DNA from: Paraspadella gotoi
Lineage: Eukaryota; Chaetognatha
Direction: 5' to 3'
NCBI GenBank assembly: GCA_051294375.1
Contig: CM119263.1
Location: 5,206,740-5,270,739 of the forward strand
DNA length: 64,000 nucleotides
The notes beneath the pieces are model-generated. The model searched no databases. It saw nothing but the letters and a program-made list of their open reading frames with translations, and was not told the DNA's origin. The position numbers were made by a program, and so were the translations under genes. Of this stretch, positions 45,330-55,192 are shown piece after piece; positions within the stretch are counted from its first letter, which is position 1, and every line of letters begins with the position of its first letter.

Positions 45330-46316
45330 TTATGCCTTGACGAGTGTATTAAAAGTAAGAAAGGAAGCGCATCCGGCGACGGGGCATCGCGTGCGTAATC
45401 TTCCCTTTTTGCAATCGGCTCGGATCAAAGAGAAAATGGCCTCAGCTTCGTAGATGTGACCGCAGGAAGGATTCTTCTTGGCGAAATTAAAAGGCTTCTT
45501 GGTGATTGGGCACACATTGACGATCCTATGGGAGAGAACGCAAAGGCTCGAGTCGAGGCTTCCCTCGTCGACGGGGACTTCCTTCAACCCGGTCTCGACT
45601 TCAGACGGAGAGAGGATGATGACGGAATCATCGTTGCTCTGAGTCTCTGAGGCTTTGTCACCGCGGAAGATAAAAATCTCCTGGATGTCGCTGTCGTCGT
45701 CGTCGTCGTCGGCGGCCAAGTCTCCCGCCTTTTTCGGCGTCGAGAAATTCGACACTAGGGGAAGCAGAGGAGAGAGGAGAAAGGGTTTAGGGAAGTCGGC
45801 CGCTCTAAACGGGGTCGAAGTGGTCGGGGGAATGGGGTGGGGAGTGTCGGCTCTCTCCGGGACATTCGGCGAATGCGGAGGAGAATAAACGGGCTGCGCT
45901 GAGCCGCCAGTCCATCTGTTCTGCGCTTGAAGGATCCTCGCCCTCTCGAGCGTGAGGGCGTGAGCTTCCGGTATTTCGAAGCGATTTTGACGCGGAGCTC
46001 TTCTTCGCAGATTCGTGGCGGCGCAAAATGGATATTTTTCGGCGCGAAATTGATCACTTGGGACGTCGAGAAAGCGCCCTGTGGTTTCGCGCATCCGCTG
46101 CGCGGCGGTAGGAATTCTATCTTCGACGGGATCGTGGCGGCCGACAGTGAAGAAGCGTGGCGTTTCGCCGCGGTTCGATGGACGCCACGAAGTGGCGAGA
46201 GATAAAACGGCGACTGAGTTCGCGGCAAAGGTTTGGGCATTGGCGGCGGCATCATCAAGGGCGAAGGATCGAAGAAGACCGCGGGGCGAGGAAGGGATCG
46301 TCAAGCGCGAAGACAT
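45330..46316 (-). CDS. NSE2/MMS21-like SP-RING SUMO E3 ligase, single exon
   Basis: 328 residues. The last 62 form an SP-RING of the NSE2 type: CPITKKPFNFAKKNPSCGHI, then RTRCPVAGC, giving the Cys-His-Cys-Cys zinc ligands of CGH and CP..GC. NSE2 is the SUMO ligase subunit of the SMC5/6 DNA-repair complex. Just before it, an acidic run of six Asp and the sequence DDSVIILSPSE look like SUMO-interaction motifs; DIQEIFIF is a second candidate. The N-terminal 200 residues (Pro/Arg-rich) match nothing I know, and the SMC5-binding helices of NSE2 are not obvious. It might instead belong to the PIAS side of the SP-RING family. ATG at 46316 preferred; 46451 is an alternative adding 45 residues. Confidence 0.72.
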   Translation of the reverse strand: MSSRLTIPSSPRGLLRSFALDDAAANAQTFAANSVAVLSLATSWRPSNRGETPRFFTVGRHDPVEDRIPTAAQRMRETTGRFLDVPSDQFRAEKYPFCAATNLRRRAPRQNRFEIPEAHALTLERARILQAQNRWTGGSAQPVYSPPHSPNVPERADTPHPIPPTTSTPFRAADFPKPFLLSPLLPLVSNFSTPKKAGDLAADDDDDDSDIQEIFIFRGDKASETQSNDDSVIILSPSEVETGLKEVPVDEGSLDSSLCVLSHRIVNVCPITKKPFNFAKKNPSCGHIYEAEAIFSLIRADCKKGRLRTRCPVAGCASFLTFNTLVKA

Positions 46317-46838
46317 AGTCTTGGTAAAATAATTTTTAAATTGGCCCTGTAAAAATAATGTGTAAAAAAAGTTCTTTAAAAGGGTGTCAACGACAATAAT
46401 GTGCGAATGTAAAACTATTTTAACCACGGTAAGTACGTCAGCTTTCACCATGTAAAATTTCACCACCCCCAAGAAAAGGCACGATTAAAAAAAATTAGAT
46501 AGTCTTACAATAGTCAATAAAAACATTATGTAAATGAGATTCCAAATAGGACAAATACAATAAAAAACCGTCCACCGTCCAAAACAAGATTACTATCGAA
46601 ATAGAAAAAACGCGTATAAACGTGTGTAAAACTAAATTGTAAAAATAAGTACTTAGGTCAGATACACAAACATGCCGTATTCTCACTATGTCAGAGTGAA
46701 AATAAAGTACTCTTAGGTAAATATTACCGTCATAAGATTCAAAACCAATACGAATTCCCCTCCGAAAAACAATTTTTTCCCCCGTTTTCTCTGTTTTTTG
46801 TTTTTATTTTCTTGTTTTTGTTTTCCGTTTTGTTGTTT
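46317..46838. other. Spacer between CPT2 and NSE2-like gene
   Basis: AT-rich, with pyrimidine-rich sequence at 46755-46838 just downstream of the CPT2 stop on the plus strand (an A/G-rich 3' UTR on the transcript). No gene or repeat. Confidence 0.5.
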
Positions 46839-49034
46839 TTATTTTTTTCTGTCCCTAAAATCCCGTCCGTTGAGGACGTCGAAAATATCGTCGAGAGAGA
46901 TTTTGAGACAGTCGAGATAAGCGTGGACGTCGCTGCGTCCCTCGAAGGAGGTGACGTTGCACCCGATCATGTCGTCAATGAGCATGTAACCGATGCCAAA
47001 GCCTTCGGGGACGACGGGAGCGAACCCGCCGATGTCAGCGCCGATGGCGCCGAGAGTCGATGTGGAGAGGACGTTGTGGTGGATGGAGGAGAAGGCGTCG
47101 TCGACGAACAAATCGGGAAGACGATCCGAAGACTCCTCCGCGATCTTTTTCAGTGCAAAGAGATGCCGATCGAATCCCTGACCCATGGCCGCTTCTTTGG
47201 TGAGTCGCGAGTGCTTGGTCGAGCTAGCTTTGATCAGATCGAGGAAATCTCCGACGTCGAGATCGAGCGAAGGGCGGACGAAAGCTTCCGAGCAAGTCTT
47301 AGTCTCCACGGTCCCCGGGCGTAGCGTCTCAGTCCGCCCGTGTCTGAAGGCGGAGGTGGAGCAAGACTCGTAAGTGGCTGTTGTCTTTCCTGTCAATCGA
47401 TAGTAGGCCATTTGAAAGGCCAATTGAAAGAGTCCATCTGGGCTTAGCTTGTGGCCTTTGAGCGAGGCTCGTCCAGCGCCCTCGTGGATAAGGATCCCAG
47501 TCTTCAGCGTCTTCACAGTCTCCAAGTGTTCCCGTAATACGTCGCACAATTCCGCGCGAAGCCACTCATCGGAAAAGAATTCGATTCGCTTGACCGGCAC
47601 TGCGGGGATCCCTGCGGCGTCGCTGGGCACCATTGCCGGCCGTGAATTAGAATCGCCGAAAAGCTCGTTGAAGAAGCGAAGAACGGCGACGCCATCTCCC
47701 CAGGCGTGCTCGAAATTGACGCCGGCTTTGCCGTTGGCGCAGACGATGAGAGATACGCTCTTGTCAAACCATCGATTGACGCCGTCTACTCCGTGGAGGA
47801 AGATGTCGCTGAGGGCGAGGCGCTCGTTGGGCCGCAACTTGCCCTCTTCGAACGGAGTGGCTTCGTCGAGGGAGAGACAAAAGAGCGCCGAGTCGATTTC
47901 ATCCAGAGCGGCTCCGTTTCCAGCGGCGACGAGCGCCTCTCTCGCCCGCGCCCAACGGTCCCGCTCAGAGGTGGTGAAGGCGGCGACGGGGAAGTCGGTC
48001 GGAGGGCGGGGATCGTTCTTGATAGATTTAAGGGCGGCAAAGATCGTAAGAGGATCGTGGATCGATCCGTCGTGATTAAGAATCGGAAGAGAATAAAAAT
48101 GACCTTTTCTTAAAACGATCACGTGACCTCCTTCACCCTTGACGATCTCGTCCTTTCCGATCTTCGGAACGCGAGTCGAGTTGAAGAGATTCCCGTATTG
48201 ACTCATGTCCAGCGGGAAGATTTTGTGGAGGTAGGCGGCGTAAAAGGCGAGCGACTCCGGGCAGAGGCTCAATCGGTGACGAATCTTGGAATTGTCCGTC
48301 CTTCGCGGATTTAAGTGATACATTTCCGGGTCGAGTGTCCCGCGCGTCATCGAGTTGTAGAGACGCGCAGCGCTGACGAGGAAATTGGTGGATCGAACGA
48401 GTTGTTCGTTGCAGGCGACGCCGCCGAGTTGATCCACGAATCCGACGAAGGGGTTGAAGTTTAGCGGAAGAGGTCGGCGATCCTTCAAGTATTCCTCGAA
48501 CCACCAACCACTGATGTACGACGTCTCCTTGTTCCGTTTGTCTCGCGTGATGAGTTTGCGATTGAGCTCAACGCCTTCGCCGGACAAGAACGCCGCTGTC
48601 GCCGTCTTGGTCCGCTCATAGGCGGCGTCGGCGAGCAGAGGGCGTTGCGCCGCCAAGTATCGCTGGCAGGTGTCTTCAAGTCGCGGAATCGGGAGACGCG
48701 GGAGACTCCGCTGGAAATGGAGAGTCGGCAATTCGCTCCTGGGCAAAAAGTTAAAGTCGTCGAGGCGAGAGAGAGCGGCGAGTTTGGCCGCGTCGCGAGT
48801 CACGGGGGAGATTAAGTGTGATGGCGCTGAGGAGTAGGATCGAATTGGCGTGGCAGGAAAGGCGTCTCTCAATGATGACACGAAGCGAGAGAGAGCGGCG
48901 AGTTTGGCCGCGTCGCGCGCCGCATTGGAGATCCAGTGAGATGGCGAGGAGGTTAATGAACGATTGGTAGAAATGCAAATAGCTTCAGACAAAAAGACGT
49001 CCGCCAACAGTTTAGAGTTGAAGGCAAGCTTCAT
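46839..49034 (-). CDS. CPT2: Carnitine O-palmitoyltransferase 2, mitochondrial, intronless
   Basis: Converts acylcarnitine back to acyl-CoA on the matrix face of the inner membrane, just upstream of VLCAD in fatty-acid oxidation. One open frame of 731 codons (human 658 aa). Motifs: SLPRLPIPRLEDTCQRYL, NKETSYISGWWFEEYL, LNFNPFVGF, YPLDMSQYGNLFNSTR-type segment (FPLDMSQYGNLFNSTRVP), VLRKGHFY, the catalytic His in NFEHAWGDGVAVLRFFNE, TYESCSTSAFRHGRTETLRP, LTKEAAMGQGFDRHLFAL and HNVLSTSTL. The extra length is N-terminal. There a 120-bp, 40-codon unit is duplicated in tandem, so RDAAKLAALSR occurs twice before the mature enzyme. The region is basic and may be a bipartite or elongated presequence. 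Confidence 0.95.
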   Translation of the reverse strand: MKLAFNSKLLADVFLSEAICISTNRSLTSSPSHWISNAARDAAKLAALSRFVSSLRDAFPATPIRSYSSAPSHLISPVTRDAAKLAALSRLDDFNFLPRSELPTLHFQRSLPRLPIPRLEDTCQRYLAAQRPLLADAAYERTKTATAAFLSGEGVELNRKLITRDKRNKETSYISGWWFEEYLKDRRPLPLNFNPFVGFVDQLGGVACNEQLVRSTNFLVSAARLYNSMTRGTLDPEMYHLNPRRTDNSKIRHRLSLCPESLAFYAAYLHKIFPLDMSQYGNLFNSTRVPKIGKDEIVKGEGGHVIVLRKGHFYSLPILNHDGSIHDPLTIFAALKSIKNDPRPPTDFPVAAFTTSERDRWARAREALVAAGNGAALDEIDSALFCLSLDEATPFEEGKLRPNERLALSDIFLHGVDGVNRWFDKSVSLIVCANGKAGVNFEHAWGDGVAVLRFFNELFGDSNSRPAMVPSDAAGIPAVPVKRIEFFSDEWLRAELCDVLREHLETVKTLKTGILIHEGAGRASLKGHKLSPDGLFQLAFQMAYYRLTGKTTATYESCSTSAFRHGRTETLRPGTVETKTCSEAFVRPSLDLDVGDFLDLIKASSTKHSRLTKEAAMGQGFDRHLFALKKIAEESSDRLPDLFVDDAFSSIHHNVLSTSTLGAIGADIGGFAPVVPEGFGIGYMLIDDMIGCNVTSFEGRSDVHAYLDCLKISLDDIFDVLNGRDFRDRKK

Positions 49035-49273
49035 TTTTGTTTTACTAGTAAAGATTAAAGACTAATAAAGATTAAGCTTTCAAATAATTTCAAATAATTT
49101 GCTCCCGATTATTTTTTTTTAATGATTTTTAAGCATTCATTAACTACTTTATTGAGACATCAACAAAACGTTACAGTATTTGAATTTTGTTTAAATCTTA
49201 AAATATTTCAGAGAGAAAAATACAAGCATCATTAAAATAACCAGAAAATAAAAAAAATAGAATAAAAGGTTAT

Positions 49274-50188
49274 TCAAGTGTCGAATGTAAATCTCATAAT
49301 CTTCTCGTCCCACACGGGATTCCTCGTATCGATCGGTTCCTTCATCGATTTCTCCTTCAAAAAAGCTTCGCCGCTTTTTTTCACCAAGAGGACAGTCTGC
49401 GTTCTCGTGCCGAAGACGGGCGTACGGACGAAGATGGCGGCGAGTCTCCGAAGGACGGCCTCGCCCTCTTCCGGTCCGAGATTACCGTAGTTTTTCAAAT
49501 TGACGCCCTCGCGAATCATGGGGTCGTCGTACTCGCGATCGGAACTCAAGACTGAAAACATTTCCGCGACTAAATCCTCTTCGTCTTCGAAATCATGATC
49601 TCGGAGACGAGACTCGAAGGCTGCAGAGCAGTCGGCCACTTTGAGAAGAGGCTTTTCGAAGGCAGAATTGGAAAAGGCCAGGATTTGACTCGTGCCAGAG
49701 ACGGTAAAGGATTTGGCCTTGTTGCTCCAGTAATTCAAGTTCCAGCTCAAGCCGGAGGTCGGACCCGCCTTCTCAGGGGCTTCGAGAGTGATGAGCTGGA
49801 ACCCGGGGTACCGTTCGGCGTCGGCCTCAAGCCCGGCTTTAATCACGTGATCGGTGGCGTAGAGATCTGACTTTAAATAATCCGACACGAGATGACCCCG
49901 ACCGAGAGTACCTACCGGGTTCTGTTCGGGAATGTTGACGAGGACTCCGACCTTTCTCCTTCGCCGCGATACTCCTAGCCAAGTCCCACCTTCTTTGCCC
50001 GGAGTGGCGTCCGTGCCGCCGAGGCAGTCCGACGCATCGGAGTCCCAGTGGTGGACGGGCAGAGCTGGTCGGTCGTACCGCTCGTCCCGATTACTGGCCA
50101 TAATCAAGGAATAAACGTTGAGATCGAAACCGCGACCTGACAAGTTTTTTTTAAGCGAAGGATTCATCCACAAGACTAGGAAACACAT
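49274..50188 (-). CDS. TANGO2: TANGO2-like NRDE-family protein, single exon
   Basis: 304 residues. NRDE-type protein, in human linked to mitochondrial and lipid/haem homeostasis, exact role unsettled. It starts MC, keeping the conserved Cys2. It then has LIMASNRDERYDRPA (the NRDE signature), KEGGTWLGVSRR, VNIPEQNP, GRGHLVSDYL, GTSQILAFSNS (YGLSNA equivalent), FVRTPVFGTRTQTVLLV and EKSMKE near the end. It lies 239 bp upstream of CPT2 and 182 bp downstream of family gene B on the same strand. No transit peptide is obvious. Confidence 0.93.
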   Translation of the reverse strand: MCFLVLWMNPSLKKNLSGRGFDLNVYSLIMASNRDERYDRPALPVHHWDSDASDCLGGTDATPGKEGGTWLGVSRRRRKVGVLVNIPEQNPVGTLGRGHLVSDYLKSDLYATDHVIKAGLEADAERYPGFQLITLEAPEKAGPTSGLSWNLNYWSNKAKSFTVSGTSQILAFSNSAFEKPLLKVADCSAAFESRLRDHDFEDEEDLVAEMFSVLSSDREYDDPMIREGVNLKNYGNLGPEEGEAVLRRLAAIFVRTPVFGTRTQTVLLVKKSGEAFLKEKSMKEPIDTRNPVWDEKIMRFTFDT

Positions 50189-50370
50189 TTTTTATATTCT
50201 TTCACTCTTTTTCCTTCACTTTCCTTCGCCGATCGAAAGGGACCTGCCTTTTCACAGAACGCAAAGCGAGTAAAATAATAAATAAGTTGATGGCAAAAAA
50301 CGCAATCGATGCTACATCTAAGGCGAACGAATTGGGAGGGACTCGGGCTCTCTCTCGCTCTCCCTTTCAC

Positions 50371-51273
50371 TCAGTGTCCCGTGTGTTTCCTCCTTTGTAT
50401 TTGCACGCGTTGAAATCCCGCGCGCGCGTTCATCCTCATGATCGCCATCGGAGTCTTGGTGCGAATCTTGACGTCCTTTAGCAGTTGGGACTTGAGACAA
50501 GGAAACAAGTCGATGAAGTGATCCAAGCTTTTGAAGAAAAAGAGTTTGGCCTCTGGCCCGTCGAGCGGATAAGGCGAAGCGTAAGCGACCTCTTTACCAA
50601 AGTCGTAGAGGAGAGAATTGAAGAGACGATACTCGACAGTGCCTTTCTCGAAAAGCGGGAGGGGATTCTGCACGTTCTTAAGATACTCCATCTTGACGCT
50701 GGGGAGATTCAGAGCGTCTACGTCGGAGACAAAGGGGTGGTCGTCTTCGGACAATGAGCCCAAAGCGAAGGCGTGACAGTTGAGTTTGTTTTGACTCCAG
50801 CGTCGCGGAGTTCGATCCGAATCTTCTTCCCTGACGTTGACGACGCAGCGGGGCGATTCTCCGCGTCGCCGCTTCGACTCGACGTCTACTCCGCCATTCA
50901 GCTTCCGTTTTAGTCTCGGTTTGACGTCAACCGCGTCGTTTTTCTCCACCGCCAACGACGAGAGGTCAAAGTTGACTTCCGGTTGGAAAATCTCTTGTTC
51001 GACGGGAGCGAGGTCGGTGACGTTGTAGCGCGTCTCCGTCTCTAGATCGACAACGACGTCGTTGCCAAGCGGACCCAGGCCTCCGCGCGCGTAGTCTTCC
51101 AGCAGATGGCGAGAACCACAGAGCTGACGGCCGTCGCGATTCTCCAACACCAGCAAGAGATGGAGGTCGGTGAGGGCCGTGAGTTTGGAGGCGAACTCCA
51201 TCACGATGGAGGAGATGTTGGTCTCCAAGTTGTTCATCTGCGTCACGAGATCCAAAATATTTTGAGTCGACAT
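50371..51273 (-). CDS. Unknown protein, family A/B/C member B, single exon
   Basis: 300 residues from the ATG at 51273. The next in-frame upstream start lies in sequence that looks like a leader or intron. The N-terminal block (ILDLVTQMNNLETNISSIV, FASKLTALTDLHLLLVLEN, RQLCGSRHLLEDY) and C-terminal block (VEYRLFNSLLYDFGKEVAY, AKLFFFKSLDHFIDLFPCL, NARAGFQRV) are shared with genes A and C. Between them is a charged, low-complexity linker with KRKLNGG and ESKRRRGE, likely nuclear localisation signals. 27 bases before the ATG is a good acceptor-like sequence, TTGTTTTTTCTACGCAG. Only 117 bp separate it from gene C. Confidence 0.78.
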   Translation of the reverse strand: MSTQNILDLVTQMNNLETNISSIVMEFASKLTALTDLHLLLVLENRDGRQLCGSRHLLEDYARGGLGPLGNDVVVDLETETRYNVTDLAPVEQEIFQPEVNFDLSSLAVEKNDAVDVKPRLKRKLNGGVDVESKRRRGESPRCVVNVREEDSDRTPRRWSQNKLNCHAFALGSLSEDDHPFVSDVDALNLPSVKMEYLKNVQNPLPLFEKGTVEYRLFNSLLYDFGKEVAYASPYPLDGPEAKLFFFKSLDHFIDLFPCLKSQLLKDVKIRTKTPMAIMRMNARAGFQRVQIQRRKHTGH

Positions 51274-51390
51274 TATTTGTTTCGTCTTAAATCTCGAATT
51301 CTGCGTAGAAAAAACAAGAAAAATATTCAAAATAAACACAAACTGATTCAAAATTAAAAAAAAAAAGTATGCGATGGGCTTTTTTAAATT

Positions 51391-52362
51391 TCATAAATTG
51401 TACTTTTTCTTCTTGTCAAAGACGGAATTGAATCCGGCCCTGGCGTTGTTCTTCAAATGGGCCTCGGCCGTCTTTTTGGCGATTCTAATCTTGGAGATGA
51501 GTTCTGGTTTCAGCGAAGGAAAGAGAGAAAGAAAATTCTTAAAATTGTGATGAAAGAAGATTTTGGCTTTGACTCCATCGTCAACGTGAGGGCAGACGTA
51601 GGCCAACTCTTTACCAAAGTCGTAAAGGATCGAGTTCATGAGTTTAAACTCGACAGATTCGCGTTGGAAGATGATGTTTGGGTCGCCCACCGTCTGCAGT
51701 ACCTCGATCTTTTTGAAGGGCAGGTTGAGGTTGCGCACGTTGAGCGAAAAGGCGTCGACGACTTCGGGCGAGACGGGCGGCCCGAAGTCCATATCGGTTC
51801 CGACGCCACCAGAGTAAACGGCCATCTGCCCGGAGCCGGGGTCGAGTTCCTCGTCGGGCGCGGGGAAGACGCTCTCCACGAAGCAAACGTCGTCTTCGTC
51901 GTCTTGGCTGCGAAAGTCTTCGTCAAGAGAAGCGCGAGTTCGTTTGGCGGCGACGGCCGCTTCCTGCCGCTTCGATTTACGCTTCAGCGCAGAGGGCGGC
52001 GGCTTTAGATCCTCGGCAGCCGCCTCAGCCGCAGCTTCCTCCTCCTCGTCGCCAAATTCGCAAGAGAGATCGAGCGGCGCGTAGGTGGCCGTCTCATCGA
52101 CGCCGGAAAAGTCGAGACCTTCGCTCGGCTTCAAGTGGACGAGCTGATCCGAGTCGGCGCCGCGGAGATTCCCGTGGGCGTAGTCTTCGACGAGACGTCG
52201 GGATCCGCATAGTTTCCGTCCTTCTTTGTTCTCGAGGATAATGAGGAGTTTGGAATCGATGAGGGTAGAGAGGCGGGTAGCGAATTCAAACACCACATTG
52301 CTGATGGTCGATTCGAAGTCGTTGAGGTGCGTCATCAGTTGAAGGAGATTGTGAGAAGACAT
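51391..52362 (-). CDS. Unknown protein, family A/B/C member C, single exon
   Basis: 323 residues from the ATG at 52362 (MSSHNLLQLMTHLNDFESTI). The conserved N-terminal block continues FEFATRLSTLIDSKLLIILE and KLCGSRRLVEDYAHG. The C-terminal block has VEFKLMNSILYDFGKELAY, AKIFFHHNFKNFLSLFPSL and NARAGFNSVF. The linker is Asp/Glu- and Ala-rich with KRKSKRQEAAVAAKRTR, a probable bipartite nuclear signal. It is nearest to member B in sequence, order and lack of introns, so B and C look like the younger tandem pair. It starts 115 bp downstream of the ATG5 stop. Confidence 0.78.
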   Translation of the reverse strand: MSSHNLLQLMTHLNDFESTISNVVFEFATRLSTLIDSKLLIILENKEGRKLCGSRRLVEDYAHGNLRGADSDQLVHLKPSEGLDFSGVDETATYAPLDLSCEFGDEEEEAAAEAAAEDLKPPPSALKRKSKRQEAAVAAKRTRASLDEDFRSQDDEDDVCFVESVFPAPDEELDPGSGQMAVYSGGVGTDMDFGPPVSPEVVDAFSLNVRNLNLPFKKIEVLQTVGDPNIIFQRESVEFKLMNSILYDFGKELAYVCPHVDDGVKAKIFFHHNFKNFLSLFPSLKPELISKIRIAKKTAEAHLKNNARAGFNSVFDKKKKYNL

Positions 52363-52477
52363 CCTCGACAAGATAGTGATGTAAAATACAAAATATTTCA
52401 GATCATATAAGTTAAAACGCTTTTACGCGATGCCTTCACGATTCCTTCCCCCTGGAAATATTTAAAAGAAACTGTTT

Positions 52478-53640
<1,163 letters not shown>

Positions 53641-53710
53641 AACTTTTTAGTTTCTGAAGGTCATCACCTTATGTTTTCAGACTGTAAAATTTGAAAAAAA
53701 AAATAGTTAA

Positions 53711-54880
53711 CTATCTAGGAAAAAAGAATATCACATAATTGTTGAAAAGTGCATTTATTCAATAAAAAATATACAAAATATGGGCAAAACATTTTCAATA
53801 TTTGGTATGCCCTTCCTCGGCATCGATTATTGTCTACATTCGTCAGGGCATGCTCTCGTACAGCGAATTGAGGTATGACGGTAAAATGTTTTTCCACACT
53901 ATTAATGCAATTTTTTTCAGCCCCGCTACCGATGTTATGCGTCTTTCCCTCTTTTCTGAGAGCTACAATGTCATCTTTAATCTTTATGAACCAAAGAGAG
54001 GTGCGGTGTCTTTGGCATTCCCAAATAAAAAAAACAAAAAATGAGGTACCCCTTTTTTGTGACCAGAATCTGTTCCCACCAAACCTACCGGATCGAATTT
54101 CATAAAATTTTACATTTAATGTTCAAATGACGATAAAAATGGAATTATCGAGGCGAATTTTAATATTCAACCCCTGTCAGGGGCCCTGACAAGAGATACA
54201 GGGCCCTGGGGCTGGACCCCTGTGGGGCCAAAAAGGCTATTTTTAAAAAAAATTTTATAATTTTTTAATAGAATCAGGTTTATCGATGTCTTAAACATAT
54301 AAAAATGTTTTTTTTAAATTATTAATTTTTTTTCTAATTAATCGGTGTTTGAAGATGCATGGTTTATCGTTTTTCTCTCTATTTTCCCGAATTATTCTAA
54401 ATCTGACATGAATCGCTGATGTTCATGAAGCTGAAACTTGAATAAACTAATATTTTTGTGGAAATAAATACGTTTTTGTGGAAGAGTAAAAGCTGGGATA
54501 ACTGATTCCAAAAAAAAAAAAAAAAAAATCAAAAAAAAATTTTCGAACATTTTTTGCCTTTATGGGTGACCCCTACCGGGCCCCATATCTTGGCTCAGGG
54601 GAAATATTGAAATTCGCCTCGATATTTTATTTTGTATTCACATAAGGATCGTTCATACCAAATTTAATTAAAACCTATTAAATAGTTTTCTCGGAACGTG
54701 TTCTGGTCACAAAAAAAAGGTACCTCATTTTATAATATGAAGCCTTCTGTATAATTTTTTTCGCCATTTTTCACTTGAGGAAGAGATCTTTTTTTGCCTC
54801 TAACTTCTAAACGATTTGACCTATAAAAAATCAAGTAGATATTCTTCACTAAAAATGTGATATACTTTTTTCCTAGATAG
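53711..54880 (-). pseudogene. Decayed Tc1/mariner-type transposon, family F copy 2
   Basis: Terminal inverted repeats CTATCTAGGAAAAAAG...CTTTTTTCCTAGATAG, with TA next to the right end. On the minus strand, 53790-53890 reads like the C-terminus of a Tc1-type transposase (PSYLNSLYESMP, stop, RM, stop, TIIDAEEGHTKY), broken by at least two stops. Upstream there is only a short N-terminal-like piece (IVALRKEGKTHNI), so the catalytic core is missing. A G-family MITE has inserted at 54040-54752. Confidence 0.75.
54040..54752 (+). mobile_element. Long-TIR MITE, family G copy 3, nested in the Tc1 remnant
   Basis: Shares GGTACCCCTTTTTTGTGACC, ATTATCGAGGCGAATTTTAA and ACAGGGCCCTGGGGC with the other G copies. 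It ends TATAATATGAAGCCTTCTGT. The outermost left bases (ACAGAAGGCTTCATATT) are missing or diverged. Confidence 0.8.
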
Positions 54881-55192
54881 TATATAATATCACTGAAGGA
54901 CATCAATTTTAAAAAATTACATAGTATCTTAAAACCTAATAAAAAATCTGTACTAGTTTAATTAGGCATCCACAAGTCGCCAGGAAAGTGATGATCTAAC
55001 GACTGGACAGACAGTCAAAACCCGGAATGTTTAATCAAACGCGTTGGATTCTTTCTATTAAGAATTCTTAAAAGCACCAATAAAACTTAAAAGGCTCTAG
55101 ATCCAAATGTAATTTCCCACACGAAATTGGAGTTAATAAGTTAAAACTCGTGGCTCGTCCAAGACCCACACACAAATCGACGAGATCTCCTA

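Larger units (their letters stand above)
53641..55192. other. Spacer between the M16 protease and ATG5
   Basis: Dominated by a decayed Tc1-like transposon (53711-54880) with a MITE nested inside. The remaining 300 bp beside the protease stop are AT-rich and featureless. Confidence 0.6.
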
